From contig JAYKKT010000091.1 of NCBI GenBank assembly GCA_036023115.1, positions 29,702,001-29,766,000 on the forward strand: 64,000 bases of DNA, written 5' to 3'. This document shows, in pieces, positions 24,701 through 32,535 of this stretch. The DNA is from Brasenia schreberi (lineage: Eukaryota > Streptophyta > Magnoliopsida > Nymphaeales > Cabombaceae). Under the pieces are notes generated by a model, which was not told the origin of the DNA, ran no database searches, and was given only the letters and a program-made list of their open reading frames with translations. The position numbers were made by a program, and so were the translations under genes. Numbering within the stretch: the stretch's first letter is position 1; every line of letters begins with the position of its first letter.

Positions 24701-27700
24701 TGAGTTGAGTTTTTTTATATAAATCCTCCCAAATATTAGCTTTTGCTTCACTAACGGCCTTTTTCGCTTCCTTCTTTGCTTTCTTATAAGCTTCTAAAGT
24801 TTCACTAGTTTTCTTAGCATAATGTAATTTGTAACATGCCCTCTTTGCCTTGATTTTATTTTGTACTACTTCATTCCACCACCAAGCTTATTTTTGTGCC
24901 GGTACACCTCCCTTAGATACCCCTAACACATCTTTCGCCACTTTCCTAATATGTATAGCCATATTGTTCCACATATCAGAGGGTGTGCCAACATAATTCC
25001 AAACATCTCCTTGAAGGACTTTCTGTTTAAATATATCTTCTTTCTCGCTTTTGAGGTTCCACCATTTAGTCTGAATAGCTCGATGCACTCTTTTCTTCTT
25101 TGTCCATTTTTTTATTTGTAAATCCATAACTAAAAGTCGATGTTGGGTGGTTAAGCTTTCTCCTGGAATTATCTTACAATCTTTACAACACGCTCTATCT
25201 TTTTTTTCTACAAATAAAGTAATCAATTTGTGTTTGTGATAAGCCACTCTTATAAGTAATTGAATGTTCATCTCATTTTTTGAAGATTGTATTAACTATA
25301 AAGAGATCAAATGACATAGCAAAATTTAAAATCTCCCTACCTTCCTCGTTTATATCCCCAAAACCAAAGTTTCCATGAATCCCTTGATATCCTAATGCCT
25401 CTTTACCGACATGTCCATTTAAATCTCCTCCTAAACAAATCATCTCCCTTTGTGGAATCTTTTGAAACACCTTATCTAACTCTTCCCAAAAAACTGTCTT
25501 TATACTATCTTCTAGTCCTACTTGGGGTGCGTAAGCACAAACTATATTCAAAACCTCTCTCCTAACACTAATTTCAACGTCATGATTCGGTCACCATATC
25601 GTTGTATGTCTACTACACTATCCTTTAAATCTTTATTTATGATAATACCAACTCCGTTTCGGGCCTTTTCTTTACCTGAGTACCATAATTTAAAACCTGT
25701 ATCCTCTATCTCCTTTGCTTTTTCTCCAACCCATTTTGTCTCTTGTAAACATAGAATATGAATCTTTCTCCAAATCATAGTATCTACCACCTCCATTAGT
25801 TTACCCGATAATGTTCCGATATTCCAAGAACCAATACGAACCATAGACTTCGAATTTATGTTTTAAAAAATATATCCAAATATATCTACTAAAATCATCT
25901 ATGAAATGAAAGTCAAATAGTATCCCACTTCTCCTTTAGATACAACAGGAGTCGGTCCCCAAACATCGGAAAACTCAAAAGGCTTACTTGCAATAAAATT
26001 TCTTTCATCGAAGGGTATATGATTCAACTTTGAAGAAAACACTCTTTGCAAACAAAATCTTTACCTTTATTATTTTTCAACAAGATATAGTTGCACAATT
26101 TGTTAATATCTAAGTAACCCAATATTTTATCGCAAAGAGTTGGGTTATAAAGCACACCACAATTTTCAAAATTTGGCACAACCAAATTTCCTAATTTGTA
26201 GGATCCATTTCTTCTAAAACCTTGTTCAATCATCTTTTTCGATAAATAATCTTATACAACACAATTTTCTGATAAGAAAGTGACTATACAATCATTATCA
26301 CAAATTTTAGTAACGAAAAGTATATTAAGATAGAGCTTTGATATACCTTGAAATCCTTATTTAAAGGCTTTCAATTTCCTTTACTTAAAGTTTTGTACCA
26401 TCGGCTGTAAAAACATGCCTATTTAAACTCTTTTGGAAAATATTTTTCAAAAAATACCTTTTGTGTATCATGTGAAAGGATGCACAAAATCTAAAAACTA
26501 AGACATGCCCTGAGAAATTGTTGATAGCATGTTTCCGAATATGCTAGCCTTCTCTTTGAGTATCTCTTCTATGTATGCATTGATGTTCTATCTTTATCCT
26601 CAAAGGTGGCCACATTGCCGTTTTTCTTCATCAAAATTGGACAAGTGGTCTTGAAGTACCACTCTCTTTGCAAAAGTGGCAAATGATACTTTTGTTGGGC
26701 CATAGAACCATGGGTCTCATGTAGTTCTTGGCTTGCCCTTTAATATTATTGACATGTGGCGGCTTGTATGACTTTAGGTTCGCTTCCAATCTAGATGTGG
26801 CAAGATCGACTTCTTTGGAAGTATTTAAAAGTTAAAACTTTTAATCTAGTTTCTTCCATAACTAGATCGGCAAGGATCCCATCCCCCTTTAGGTCTCGAT
26901 TTTTTATTGATTAAAGTGGATCTAATGTTTTCAAATTTATCTCTAAGACCCGCATTAATAAGAAAACTATTGATTATCTAAGATACTCTTGAAATTCATT
27001 CAATTTTTTTTGTAGTTTTTTAAATTGTTAAAACTTCGAAGTTGATTCAAAAACTCAAAAAATTCATTATGACAGTCTCTAATACTCAAGTTGCTTTGCT
27101 TGAGCATTATCAATTTTTTCATTAAATTGATTTGGAAAACAAAATCATCTTGAGAATGGATTTTCTTCAAATATTCTCAAATTTCAAAAATATTTAAAAA
27201 AATGTTGATTCTATTTCTAAGCTTCTCATCTACATTTTGGCAAATGATTGAAGTGATCTTTGCGTTCAACTTTTCTCACATTTTTAATTCTTGTTTGAAT
27301 TTTTCTTGGGTCTTCGTGATTTCATCCTCATCAAGCAAACAAACTTGCTTCTTTAATAGTACCATCAATATAATCTCAATAATCTTTGGATAGAAAATAT
27401 TTTTTATCGCTCGGACCTAACTTTGATAACAATTTGGATCAAGCAAACAATAAAACACTTTATTTTTGCTTTTCATTATTCACAAAGACAAGTTTTTAAG
27501 GGTTACCTTAACCTTCAAATGATAAAAACAAGAAGACACAATTTTTCTAAACTCATTTCAAGTCGGGCATGTTTCCCAGTGTAGTTGTGTCTAATTATTT
27601 GTTTCCAGGTAGGCTCTCATACTATGTAAGAAATAACTCTTCAATTGACTAGAAGAGTTTACGTCAAATGATAATATCACGATCCAAGAATTGCCAAACA

Positions 27701-29259
27701 ATTAATATACCAAACACGGTGTTCAAACTCAAAACACACAAGTCAAATGAATAATGAATGAATCAAACAAATAACTAAGGTAATATCCCAAAAATAGGAT
27801 ATTATTTAATGAAGGTTGTGACTCTATTTATCGAGCAAGAATGATAGTTTCCAGCAAAAACAAGGGAAAGAGAGAGAAGAGTTATTGGGATCTCCCAACG
27901 GCTACCTTAACTAGCTGTTGGGGGTAAGTTGTTGGCCCCCAATGGCTAGTTGGGGCCAATGCCAAAGCCCTAGTTGATGGGCCAGATAAACCGAGATCAA
28001 TGGGTTCTAGTGACCCGTTTCCTATTACACTTTAACAATGAGGATGTTAATAGGCATAACCACCATTATGTACCATCAGAATAGGAGGCACATGAGACGG
28101 ATCCAGGACAAGTAAGAGCATATAAAATAAAAGTAACATTTGGTAATGATGCTTAACGCTCTCAAGAACTCATCTAAAGGGTCACTAAGACATGCATGTG
28201 ATGATGAGTATGAGATTTCTTTTGTGATGTGAAACTTCATCCAAGACTGTAAAGGTATGAGGATCTGAATTAAAGTATCAAGACCCTTTCAGGGGTCAAA
28301 ACTAATCAATGGTTGTCATTTAAGTTGGAAATTGACAAGAGTATCCTGAAGCTTTCCCAATTTCGGCACCTTTGATTCATTGAGCAGGTTCAAGTTCAAC
28401 CCGAGATTTACGCTCTGTATTCATAGACCTGTTTAATTCATTAAGCATTACATCATAGTCACTACGTCAATTTGGGAAGGTGACAGTAAGATAAAAGGTT
28501 ACCCTTGGCCAGGAGTGAAAAGAAAGGACATGCAAACCATGTAGAACCACTCAGTATCAGTAAGATCTTCAGGAGATAATGCAGCACAACGCCTCTTCGC
28601 CTGCTGGCTGTTTTCACCTGCTGACAAACTCTCATACAAGTCCCTCAGCTGATGGCTCCTCTGCAAGCTGATGTGCTCAGAACTCAGTTCCATTGGAAGC
28701 ACCGTCTTCCTTGTCTTGATGTCCCCATTGTAGAACCCATCACCCCACTCCAACACCCTGCATAAACGGCATAAATCATATAAAACTAAAAGTCGTCACC
28801 TTAAAATACGTTCTTTCGAGAGCTTAAAGTACAAAACTAGTTCCACTGGATATCGTTAGGAACGAAGTAAGAGAAAACTTAGAGATGAACATGACTAGGC
28901 CACCTCAAGTGAAAAATACTTTAAAAACTGCAGTAGCAGACGAGTAAAATCTATGACCAATGAGTTTATACTGTGATTTCAGGCACGTTAACATTTCTTC
29001 AAATTGCTAGCAGGCGTCATCTCCATAATCAGTGTATTCTTAACTAAAATCAACAAAGCGCCAACTGATTTAGAAACAAAATAAACTCCGGCGAACAAAA
29101 CAAAATTCAGAAAAAGATGGGGCTGTTAAGAGCATACGGTTGTTCGCTAGATAGTGACCAAAAGATGGCGTAGCTCCATTGGATGCTCTGAACAGCAGCA
29201 CCAAGTTTTCTTCTTAGCAGGTACCTTGACACTCCTTCCTGGATATGGAGTCCAGCCAT
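5791..29259 (-). CDS. bHLH transcription factor, subgroup IIIf (GL3/EGL3/Delila/R-Lc type), exons 1-6, 3' end not in window
   Basis: The product belongs to the bHLH partner of R2R3-MYB and WD40 proteins in the MBW complex, which in this family controls anthocyanin or epidermal-cell genes in the nucleus. Exons on the minus strand are 29259-29138, 28757-28503, 7242-7146, 7006-6992, 6884-6828 and 6729-5791. All have GT/AG borders and join in one frame for 495 codons. The MYB-interacting N-terminus shows [68 protein letters not shown] and [15 protein letters not shown]. An acidic, Ser-rich centre follows, then the bHLH start [16 protein letters not shown] and [11 protein letters not shown]. Coding stops at a donor after SISK; helix 2 and the C-terminal ACT-like part are missing. 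Whether they lie left of the window or are lost is open. The start is the first Met in the frame that gives this N-terminus. Confidence 0.9.
6828..6884 (-). CDS. bHLH gene exon 5
   Basis: The 57-bp exon has acceptor CTGCAG| and donor TTG|GTAAGT. It encodes [19 protein letters not shown], the end of the conserved MYC N-terminal domain. Phase is 0 on both sides. Confidence 0.92.
6992..7006 (-). CDS. bHLH gene exon 4, a 15-nt microexon (SAGIQ)
   Basis: The minus-strand context is TTATCAG|AGTGCTGGAATTCAG|GTTTGA. The five codons, Ser-Ala-Gly-Ile-Gln, are exactly what the family has between LLAK and TVVCFP (for example SASIQ). Phase is 0 on both sides. Splicing exon 3 directly to exon 5 would also stay in frame and drop these five residues. 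Confidence 0.85.
7146..7242 (-). CDS. bHLH gene exon 3
   Basis: The acceptor CTGCAG| and donor AAAG|GTATGA bound a 97-bp exon. It encodes [20 protein letters not shown], then [13 protein letters not shown], corresponding to the GLPGRxxxxxxxIWL / DSKxFxRSLLAK block of the family. The 3' LTR of Copia-A begins only 39 bp upstream of this exon, close to the expected branch-point region. Confidence 0.93.
7282..7536 (-). repeat. Copia-A 3' LTR
   Basis: 255 bp, matching 18276-18545 along its length with many substitutions and small indels. On the minus strand it begins TGTGAAAG and ends ATCGAACA. It lies 39 bp upstream of bHLH exon 3. Confidence 0.9.
7544..8139 (-). pseudogene. Copia-A RNase H remnant
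   Basis: Minus-strand frames encode [20 protein letters not shown] (the copia RNase H tail motif, usually DNKAAI..NPVQHxRTKHI) and [20 protein letters not shown] upstream of it, with [18 protein letters not shown] for the QKSTSGY block. The frame runs into the polypurine tract as HPTQL. Stops and frame changes make it non-functional. Confidence 0.85.
8400..10400 (-). pseudogene. Copia-A protease-integrase-RT remnant
   Basis: Reading the minus strand: traces of the protease near 10150-10400; integrase with IHLDVWGPC near 9800 and FIDNYS near 9730; the [14 protein letters not shown] block near 9480-9580; and RT with [20 protein letters not shown] and [20 protein letters not shown] at 8761-8991, then the YVDD box near 8500. 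Many in-frame stops are present and part of the integrase core is deleted. Confidence 0.75.
10560..10897 (-). pseudogene. Copia-A gag, second part
   Basis: Encodes [20 protein letters not shown] and [14 protein letters not shown] followed by a degenerate zinc knuckle (KCTHYEKNN, where CxxC...H...C is usual). It is continuous in homology with the gag at 17648-18094 once Copia-B and its duplicated CATTA are removed. Confidence 0.85.
10903..11225 (+). repeat. Copia-B 5' LTR
   Basis: 323 bp from TGTTGATGATTAATTAG to GATGTTTAACA, immediately before TGGTATCAAAGCC. Its last ~40 bp reappear at 17603-17642. Confidence 0.88.
11864..12260 (+). pseudogene. Copia-B gag, first part
   Basis: The ATG at 11864 opens [17 protein letters not shown], followed by [34 protein letters not shown] and [20 protein letters not shown]. 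The frame is open until the chimeric insertion after RKCS and resumes at about 14134 as [15 protein letters not shown]. Confidence 0.9.
12260..14133. mobile_element. Chimeric insertion in Copia-B gag: hAT fragment plus Copia-C fragment
   Basis: The left part, ~12262-12935, matches on the minus strand the hAT transposase C-terminus and 3' region of the element at 55678-58923. It has [30 protein letters not shown], then an intron-like gap and the acidic last exon. The right part, ~12936-14133, matches on the plus strand the gag-to-pre-integrase portion of Copia-C (minus 27260-25990). Neither part keeps its own terminal repeats, and I could not find a target duplication. The join at ~12936 and the absence of ends suggest filler DNA captured in break repair, or a recombinant cDNA. 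Confidence 0.75.
13466..14133 (+). pseudogene. Copia-C-type gag-protease/pre-integrase fragment
   Basis: Weak frames match the Copia-C internal region. The stretch ending near 14100 encodes KDWVIWI-like and [12 protein letters not shown] pre-integrase sequence, parallel to [11 protein letters not shown] in Copia-C at 26024-26233. It is full of stops. Confidence 0.6.
14134..16277 (+). CDS. Copia-B gag end, protease and integrase (long open frame)
   Basis: A 692-codon frame is open from 14199 to 16277. In order it has gag ([20 protein letters not shown]), a CCHC zinc knuckle [14 protein letters not shown] near residue 110, protease [11 protein letters not shown] near residue 217, and pre-integrase [10 protein letters not shown] with [10 protein letters not shown]. 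The integrase core follows, with Asp in HSDLWGPC, Asp in [16 protein letters not shown] and Glu in [10 protein letters not shown], then FGCVCYVH and a [20 protein letters not shown] block. It stops at 16277 where RT should begin, after a Lys-rich stretch. The frame is well kept compared with Copia-A, so this insertion is younger. Confidence 0.92.
16278..17605 (+). pseudogene. Copia-B RT and RNase H, frameshifted
   Basis: Pieces in shifting frames encode [35 protein letters not shown] and [10 protein letters not shown], a DDIIVT box at ~16797-16815, then a copia RNase H tail [36 protein letters not shown] and DRTKHI. At least several indels and stops separate them. Confidence 0.88.
17648..18094 (-). 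pseudogene. Copia-A gag, first part (UBN2-type)
   Basis: Starts [12 protein letters not shown] and shows [36 protein letters not shown] and [19 protein letters not shown]. It is an open 149-residue frame up to the Copia-B insertion at 17642. The preserved frame suggests gag was intact when Copia-B inserted. Confidence 0.9.
18276..18545 (-). repeat. Copia-A 5' LTR
   Basis: 270 bp. On the minus strand it begins TGTTAAAG and ends TCGAACA, immediately followed by the primer-binding site. Divergence from the 3' LTR indicates an old insertion. Confidence 0.9.
18546..18752 (-). other. Original bHLH intron 2 DNA between Copia-A and Copia-C
   Basis: About 207 bp with no coding match, AT-rich, between the right flank of Copia-A (TGAAA) and the left flank of Copia-C (ATGGG). 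I see no feature in it. Confidence 0.75.
18753..19147 (-). repeat. Copia-C 3' LTR
   Basis: 395 bp, matching 27625-28037. Shared landmarks include GAAATAACTCTT, GGATATTATTTAATGAAGG, a GGGAAAGAGAGAG tract and GATCAATGGG. Many substitutions and indels separate the pair. Confidence 0.9.
20481..20729 (+). repeat. Copia-D 5' LTR
   Basis: 249 bp from TGTTGAAGAATATAAATG to CCACGATTTCCAACA. It is shorter than its partner because of an internal deletion after TGTAATTGCC. Confidence 0.88.
20866..21084 (+). pseudogene. Captured fragment of a plastid-type HSP70 (DnaK) gene
   Basis: The frame opened by ATG at 20848 gives [20 protein letters not shown], then [20 protein letters not shown], then [16 protein letters not shown] and CPTIGKQ. 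This is the ATPase-domain segment that in stromal/plastid DnaK-type HSP70 reads [31 protein letters not shown] and VSYxVVRDENG. Only ~73 residues are present, in the sense orientation of the element and without an intron. It cannot make a chaperone. I see no similar match in neighbouring Copia elements. Confidence 0.88.
21280..21640 (+). other. Copia-D interior with a PPR-like snippet
   Basis: Near 21480 one frame gives [16 protein letters not shown], close to a pentatricopeptide-repeat helix pair (GDMExARQLFDEMPxR). A second partial copy of the TTTGATGAAAT unit follows. This may be a second captured gene fragment, but it is too short to be sure. Confidence 0.35.
22308..22609 (+). repeat. Copia-D 3' LTR
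   Basis: 302 bp from TGTTGAAGAATATGGATG to GATTTCCAACC; the final A of the partner is C here. It includes AACAGTCCATTATATAAGGG, a possible TATA-like site missing from the 5' LTR. Confidence 0.88.
22966..25844 (-). mobile_element. RTE-type LINE copy 2, 5'-truncated at the endonuclease start (2.9 kb)
   Basis: A perfect 15-bp duplication AGACTTCGAATTTAT lies at 22951-22965 and 25845-25859. The minus-strand 3' tail is (TTG)n at 22966-22985. The 5' end coincides with the start of the endonuclease ([12 protein letters not shown]) and lacks the 5' repeats of copy 1. It interrupts Copia-C integrase. Sequence is nearly identical to copy 1 over 2.8 kb, so both insertions are recent compared with the Copia hosts. 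Confidence 0.93.
23001..25844 (-). pseudogene. RTE LINE endonuclease-RT ORF of copy 2, frameshifted
   Basis: Pieces in order on the minus strand are endonuclease 25844-25548 and 25551-25273 ([21 protein letters not shown]), linker 25271-24888, RT start 24751-24188 ([22 protein letters not shown]), RT palm 24124-23849 ([24 protein letters not shown]) and RT end 23831-23001 ([25 protein letters not shown]). Relative to copy 1, about 13 nt are missing near 23850, which removes the HQGSTLSP block. Other small indels occur near 25272 and 25550, and a stop near 24185. Confidence 0.9.
27625..28037 (-). repeat. Copia-C 5' LTR
   Basis: 413 bp. On the minus strand it ends TTATTTCTTACA directly before the primer-binding site. 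Confidence 0.9.
28038..28502 (-). other. Original bHLH intron 2 DNA next to exon 2
   Basis: 465 bp with no coding or repeat match that I can see, beginning with the ATGAG flank of Copia-C and ending at the exon 2 donor GTAACC. Confidence 0.75.
28503..28757 (-). CDS. bHLH gene exon 2, MYC N-terminal domain
   Basis: The acceptor TGCAG| lies at 28758 and the donor GG|GTAACC at 28502. The 255-bp exon encodes [53 protein letters not shown] and [11 protein letters not shown], a very close match to GL3/Delila proteins. It ends in phase 2 and joins exon 3 to make GQGLPGRAF. The intervening intron is 21.3 kb. Confidence 0.93.
29138..29259 (-). CDS. bHLH gene exon 1 (start codon 29259-29257)
   Basis: It encodes 40 residues plus two bases: MAGLHIQEG, a basic linker, then [20 protein letters not shown], the conserved opening of the MYC N-terminal domain. 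The donor is CC|GTATGC at 29137. The spliced codon CC+G gives Pro and continues as PVLEWGDG, matching the family (QPGVLEWGDG). The first ~20 residues are not conserved, so the start is less certain than the rest. Confidence 0.85.
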
Positions 29260-30085
29260 ATCCCAACAACATATAACAAATATAGCTTTTACTTCATTGA
29301 ATCTTCTCAGAGATGTTTCATGGGGATTTTCAGCATTTTCGAGTTCTCAATAAATCAAAGATCAAAACCGGCAAACTTAGGCTGTCTGAGTGTTCAAGGG
29401 AACATGGCAATAACAGGAGAACTTTTCGTTTTGACGCACCACTCAAACGAAGAAGAAAAAGAAAGATAATAGGAGAGAGCCAGATAGTGCTCCATACTTC
29501 TAGAACAATAATAGCACCGTCACTTATCGAGATCGTGATCTTTTTCTTGAAATGGTAACCAGATCAGGATTTGACCAAATACCAAACACCACCAACTCAG
29601 CGAGGGGTTTTGAATGGAGTGAATGCGAGGGTAATGAAATTGAAGAGAGAAAAACAAAGGAATGTAAAAGCACATTTAAACCCAAGTAATGAAGCCATCC
29701 TATTTTGACAAGATGGGAGGAGATCGAATTCAGAATTCAAACCGGTGATATAAATGCAACTTAAAAGCAACAGCCTAACAACTAAAGCTATCTACAATGG
29801 AAATAAAATAACCTCCAACAGCTTTGTCCAAAAGGCCAAGAAATTTAATTACTCATTGAACTACTCAGAAATTTCATAAAGGCACTAGCTTGTGGTATAG
29901 GTCACTTTTCGTTTTCCACAATAAATTCAAAAGTTTCAGTTGGCAGGGCTGGTTGTCCTTGTAAGGACATACCGGCCCTGGTTTGGGGTCCCAACCGTTA
30001 CCGCTCGCAGGCGAGCCGGCTAAGATCTTGATCTGTTCTTTTTTCGAGGGCTCCCCAAATCTGAACTATCACCGACCAGTCAAAC

Positions 30086-30087
<2 letters not shown>
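29260..30087 (-). promoter_or_regulatory. Region upstream of the bHLH start codon
   Basis: This must hold the 5' leader and proximal promoter of the bHLH gene, which is transcribed leftwards. I cannot place a TATA box or transcription start with confidence. A GC-richer segment at about 29945-30060 contains a short inverted motif (GGCAGGGCTGG / CCGGCCCTGG) and abuts the (TA)n tract. Confidence 0.4.

Positions 30088-30177
<90 letters not shown>
30088..30177. repeat. (TA)n microsatellite
   Basis: About 45 uninterrupted TA units, 0.83 kb upstream of the bHLH start codon. Its length is likely variable between individuals. Confidence 0.97.
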
Positions 30178-30179
<2 letters not shown>

Positions 30180-30767
30180 GAGAGAGAGACAAAGTATAGT
30201 CTACATGCATATTAATTCATCCTTAAATCTGTTTAAAAATCTTCATTGATAGGTGGATATTTAAATTTAAAATGCATTTAATACATCATGCCAAATAAAA
30301 AATAAAACTATATTTTTTGTTTTCTTAAATTTTCACTGTTGACCACATCAATCGATAAAGATTTTTGAGTGAATTTGAACATGAGTGCACACATATAACA
30401 ATCTCTATATACATAAGTTCCCAATTTGGCTGAGAGTGTTTGCACACAATAAGCTATGCCTTAATCCAAATTTATTAAACCACAAACACAATAAGCTTGT
30501 GTATTCTCAACATGCATCAGGAATGATCTAGACAAATTTTCATGTCAAGGAAAATATATGATATTTTCAATATATAGATTATGAGCATATATATATATAT
30601 ATGCACTATATATAGGAAAACTGAATCCTATCCACCTCTAATATGTTCACATAAGTACATTCTAAATTTTTAAAAAATTTTAAAATATACAAAAGAATAA
30701 TGTTAACACACTCATGTCCTTAGAAAATAATGGTCCAATATGTGTAAGCATGGCGTAGGATCCAATC

Positions 30768-30850
<83 letters not shown>

Positions 30851-32444
30851 CCTTTTACGTTGCATTGTTATTGAATTGAAGGTAACCTTTTCTCTGGAAA
30901 CGCATTTAAGAAGAAACACGTGATCTTCATCAGCGTATCCACCGCCGTCCCTTAATTTACGTTCACAGTACATAGGGAATCGATACGCATTGGAATCTAC
31001 CGTTGTTCTCCTCATTATCAGTTTAAAGCAGGAAGCTTCAAAGCAATTATTTTAATACTTTTTTATTATTATTACGGACTTTCGTAAGAACCGTGTACAT
31101 GGTGTTGATGGAAGGTGAGGCTTCAAATTTTTACCCGTGAGATTTTTTTCGAAGAAAAACAAAATAAAATTCTTTAGGACTTCTCGGGCTTACATTTCCT
31201 TTATAGAAAAAGAAAATAAAATTGATTAGTACTTTCTTAGGCTTAGATTGGGAACAGATTGAGAAAGCGGATCACGGCATCAAACTGGCTCCAGAATGGG
31301 CACCTACTGTGTCCAATTCCCAGGATTTTAGGCAGGGGTTGGTGGCAGTGCCATACTTGGACATTGCATATCTTTGCTAGCTCGTGTTGCTTATAAAAAA
31401 TAATTATTTTCGGAAAGGCATTGTAATTATTTTTATACCTATCAACGTCCACTATCCACAATTCAGCAATTGATTACCAAATATTAAATAGATTGGTTAT
31501 ATATATACATGTATATAGTTCATCCATTGTTTTTAAGTGTAATTTAATGTTTTTTAAAGATTTTTTACAATGTTATTAAATTTTTGTTGTCGAAAAATAA
31601 AAATCGTACTTAAGTGAACAATGTCAGTGATGGACATGATCTAATCACTCTCTCTCTCTCTATTATATATATAGGTAGTGTATGAAAGCTTATGCAAACA
31701 ACATCTCTTCATACATGTTAAGGAGATGAATGGCTAACATTCAAGCATAGTACTCACTCAAGAAGTAAAAAGTTCTTTTCATGAAAAAGAAGAAGTTTCA
31801 ACCATGAGATGAACAATTATTTGTTACTTGCATCAGTTTACATACAAAATCAGAAAGCAAGTACACCTCCAAGCACATCCACCTCCACCTCCCCCACACC
31901 CAACACCCAATCACCCGACCCCTCCTCTCTCCCTCTATTTGTCTATATGTCTATCTATATGAGAGAGAGGGTTCTTTCACAATCTGACACATACGCACTT
32001 GTGTAAACCCCTTCTAAAGAGGAGCATTCAAGTCGTTCATAAAAGGCACGTTCTAAAAATGGTCATATAAATAACCTCAATATCGCCACTTTTAAATAGG
32101 TGCATTCCAGTGTGCATATATTAAAGTGTGAGAAAGAATCACTTTCTCTCTCTCATTTTTTATATACATATATATATGTATATAATGGTGTAACGATTGA
32201 ATTTCAGCCTAAAATTTATGTCCATGAAATCATATGCATTTATTAAAACGCTGTATAAGTATGACACTTATTTTTGGCGCCATTGAGGAAGTTGTACCTC
32301 TTTAGCAATAAATAAACGATGAATGGTCCACTTCTATCTTGGGTTATTATTGATCTCTTCTATATGGCTATTTATGTCTAGAAAAGTACCCTAAGCTACC
32401 TATCTCGTTATGATGCATTGTTTGGACTTGACTGATAATTTCTC
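30178..32444. other. AT-rich intergenic DNA with a (TA)n(GA)n compound microsatellite
   Basis: No gene is recognised. The compound microsatellite is at about 30770-30848, with (TA) then (GA). Other short TA or CT runs occur near 30590, 31495, 31650 and 32160. Confidence 0.75.
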
Positions 32445-32535
32445 ACGTGGCACAGTTAGCCCACCTGGCAGGGTTCTCCACTCGACAAGAGGTTGGGTGT
32501 GAGTTCGATTCCCAGGGCAAACAGATCTTAATTCC
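32445..32535 (+). repeat. tRNA-like SINE unit
   Basis: An A-box-like CAGTTAGCCCACCTGG (32452-32467) is followed 33 bp later by a B-box-like GAGTTCGATTCCC (32500-32512) and CAGGGCAA. This is the internal pol III promoter layout of tRNA-derived plant SINEs. It is not a tRNA gene, because the arms do not pair as a cloverleaf. Similar units occur at 39479, 48548 and 51414, and in reverse near 37700 and 38610. Confidence 0.65.

Larger units (their letters stand above)
18753..28037 (-). mobile_element. Copia-C: Ty1/copia retrotransposon with both LTRs, hosting Copia-D and an RTE LINE
   Basis: The 5' LTR is 28037-27625 and the 3' LTR 19147-18753 on the minus strand. The LTR starts TGTTAAAG and TGTTATAA, and both end TTACA. 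The primer site is TAGTATGAGAGCC (27624-27612). A polypurine tract TTGAGGGGG abuts the 3' LTR. Flanks ATGGG (18748-18752) and ATGAG (28038-28042) are a one-mismatch 5-bp duplication. Remnants include gag ~26600-27600, pre-integrase KDFVCKECF (26024-26233), integrase split by the LINE ([14 protein letters not shown] at 22727-22999), [16 protein letters not shown] (20165-20398), an RT box [11 protein letters not shown] near 19930 and RNase H near 19500. It is highly decayed. Confidence 0.9.
7243..28502 (-). other. bHLH intron 2, 21.3 kb, about 97% nested retrotransposons
   Basis: The intron runs from donor GTAACC (28502) to acceptor CTGCAG (7243). Only 39 bp at 7243-7281, 207 bp at 18546-18752 and 465 bp at 28038-28502 lie outside Copia-A and Copia-C, so the ancestral intron was about 0.7 kb. 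The exons on both sides are uninterrupted, so splicing of the giant intron is possible but not shown. Confidence 0.9.

Noticed and set aside
29983..30249. Open frames with long Tyr-Ile repeats (also at 48035-48220, 51928-52209 and 30680-31015)
   Set aside because: They are translations of (TA)n and (GA)n microsatellites and have no coding support.
32445..32535. A tRNA gene
   Set aside because: A- and B-box motifs are present, but the acceptor and anticodon arms do not pair, and the unit recurs in diverged form elsewhere. A SINE fits better.
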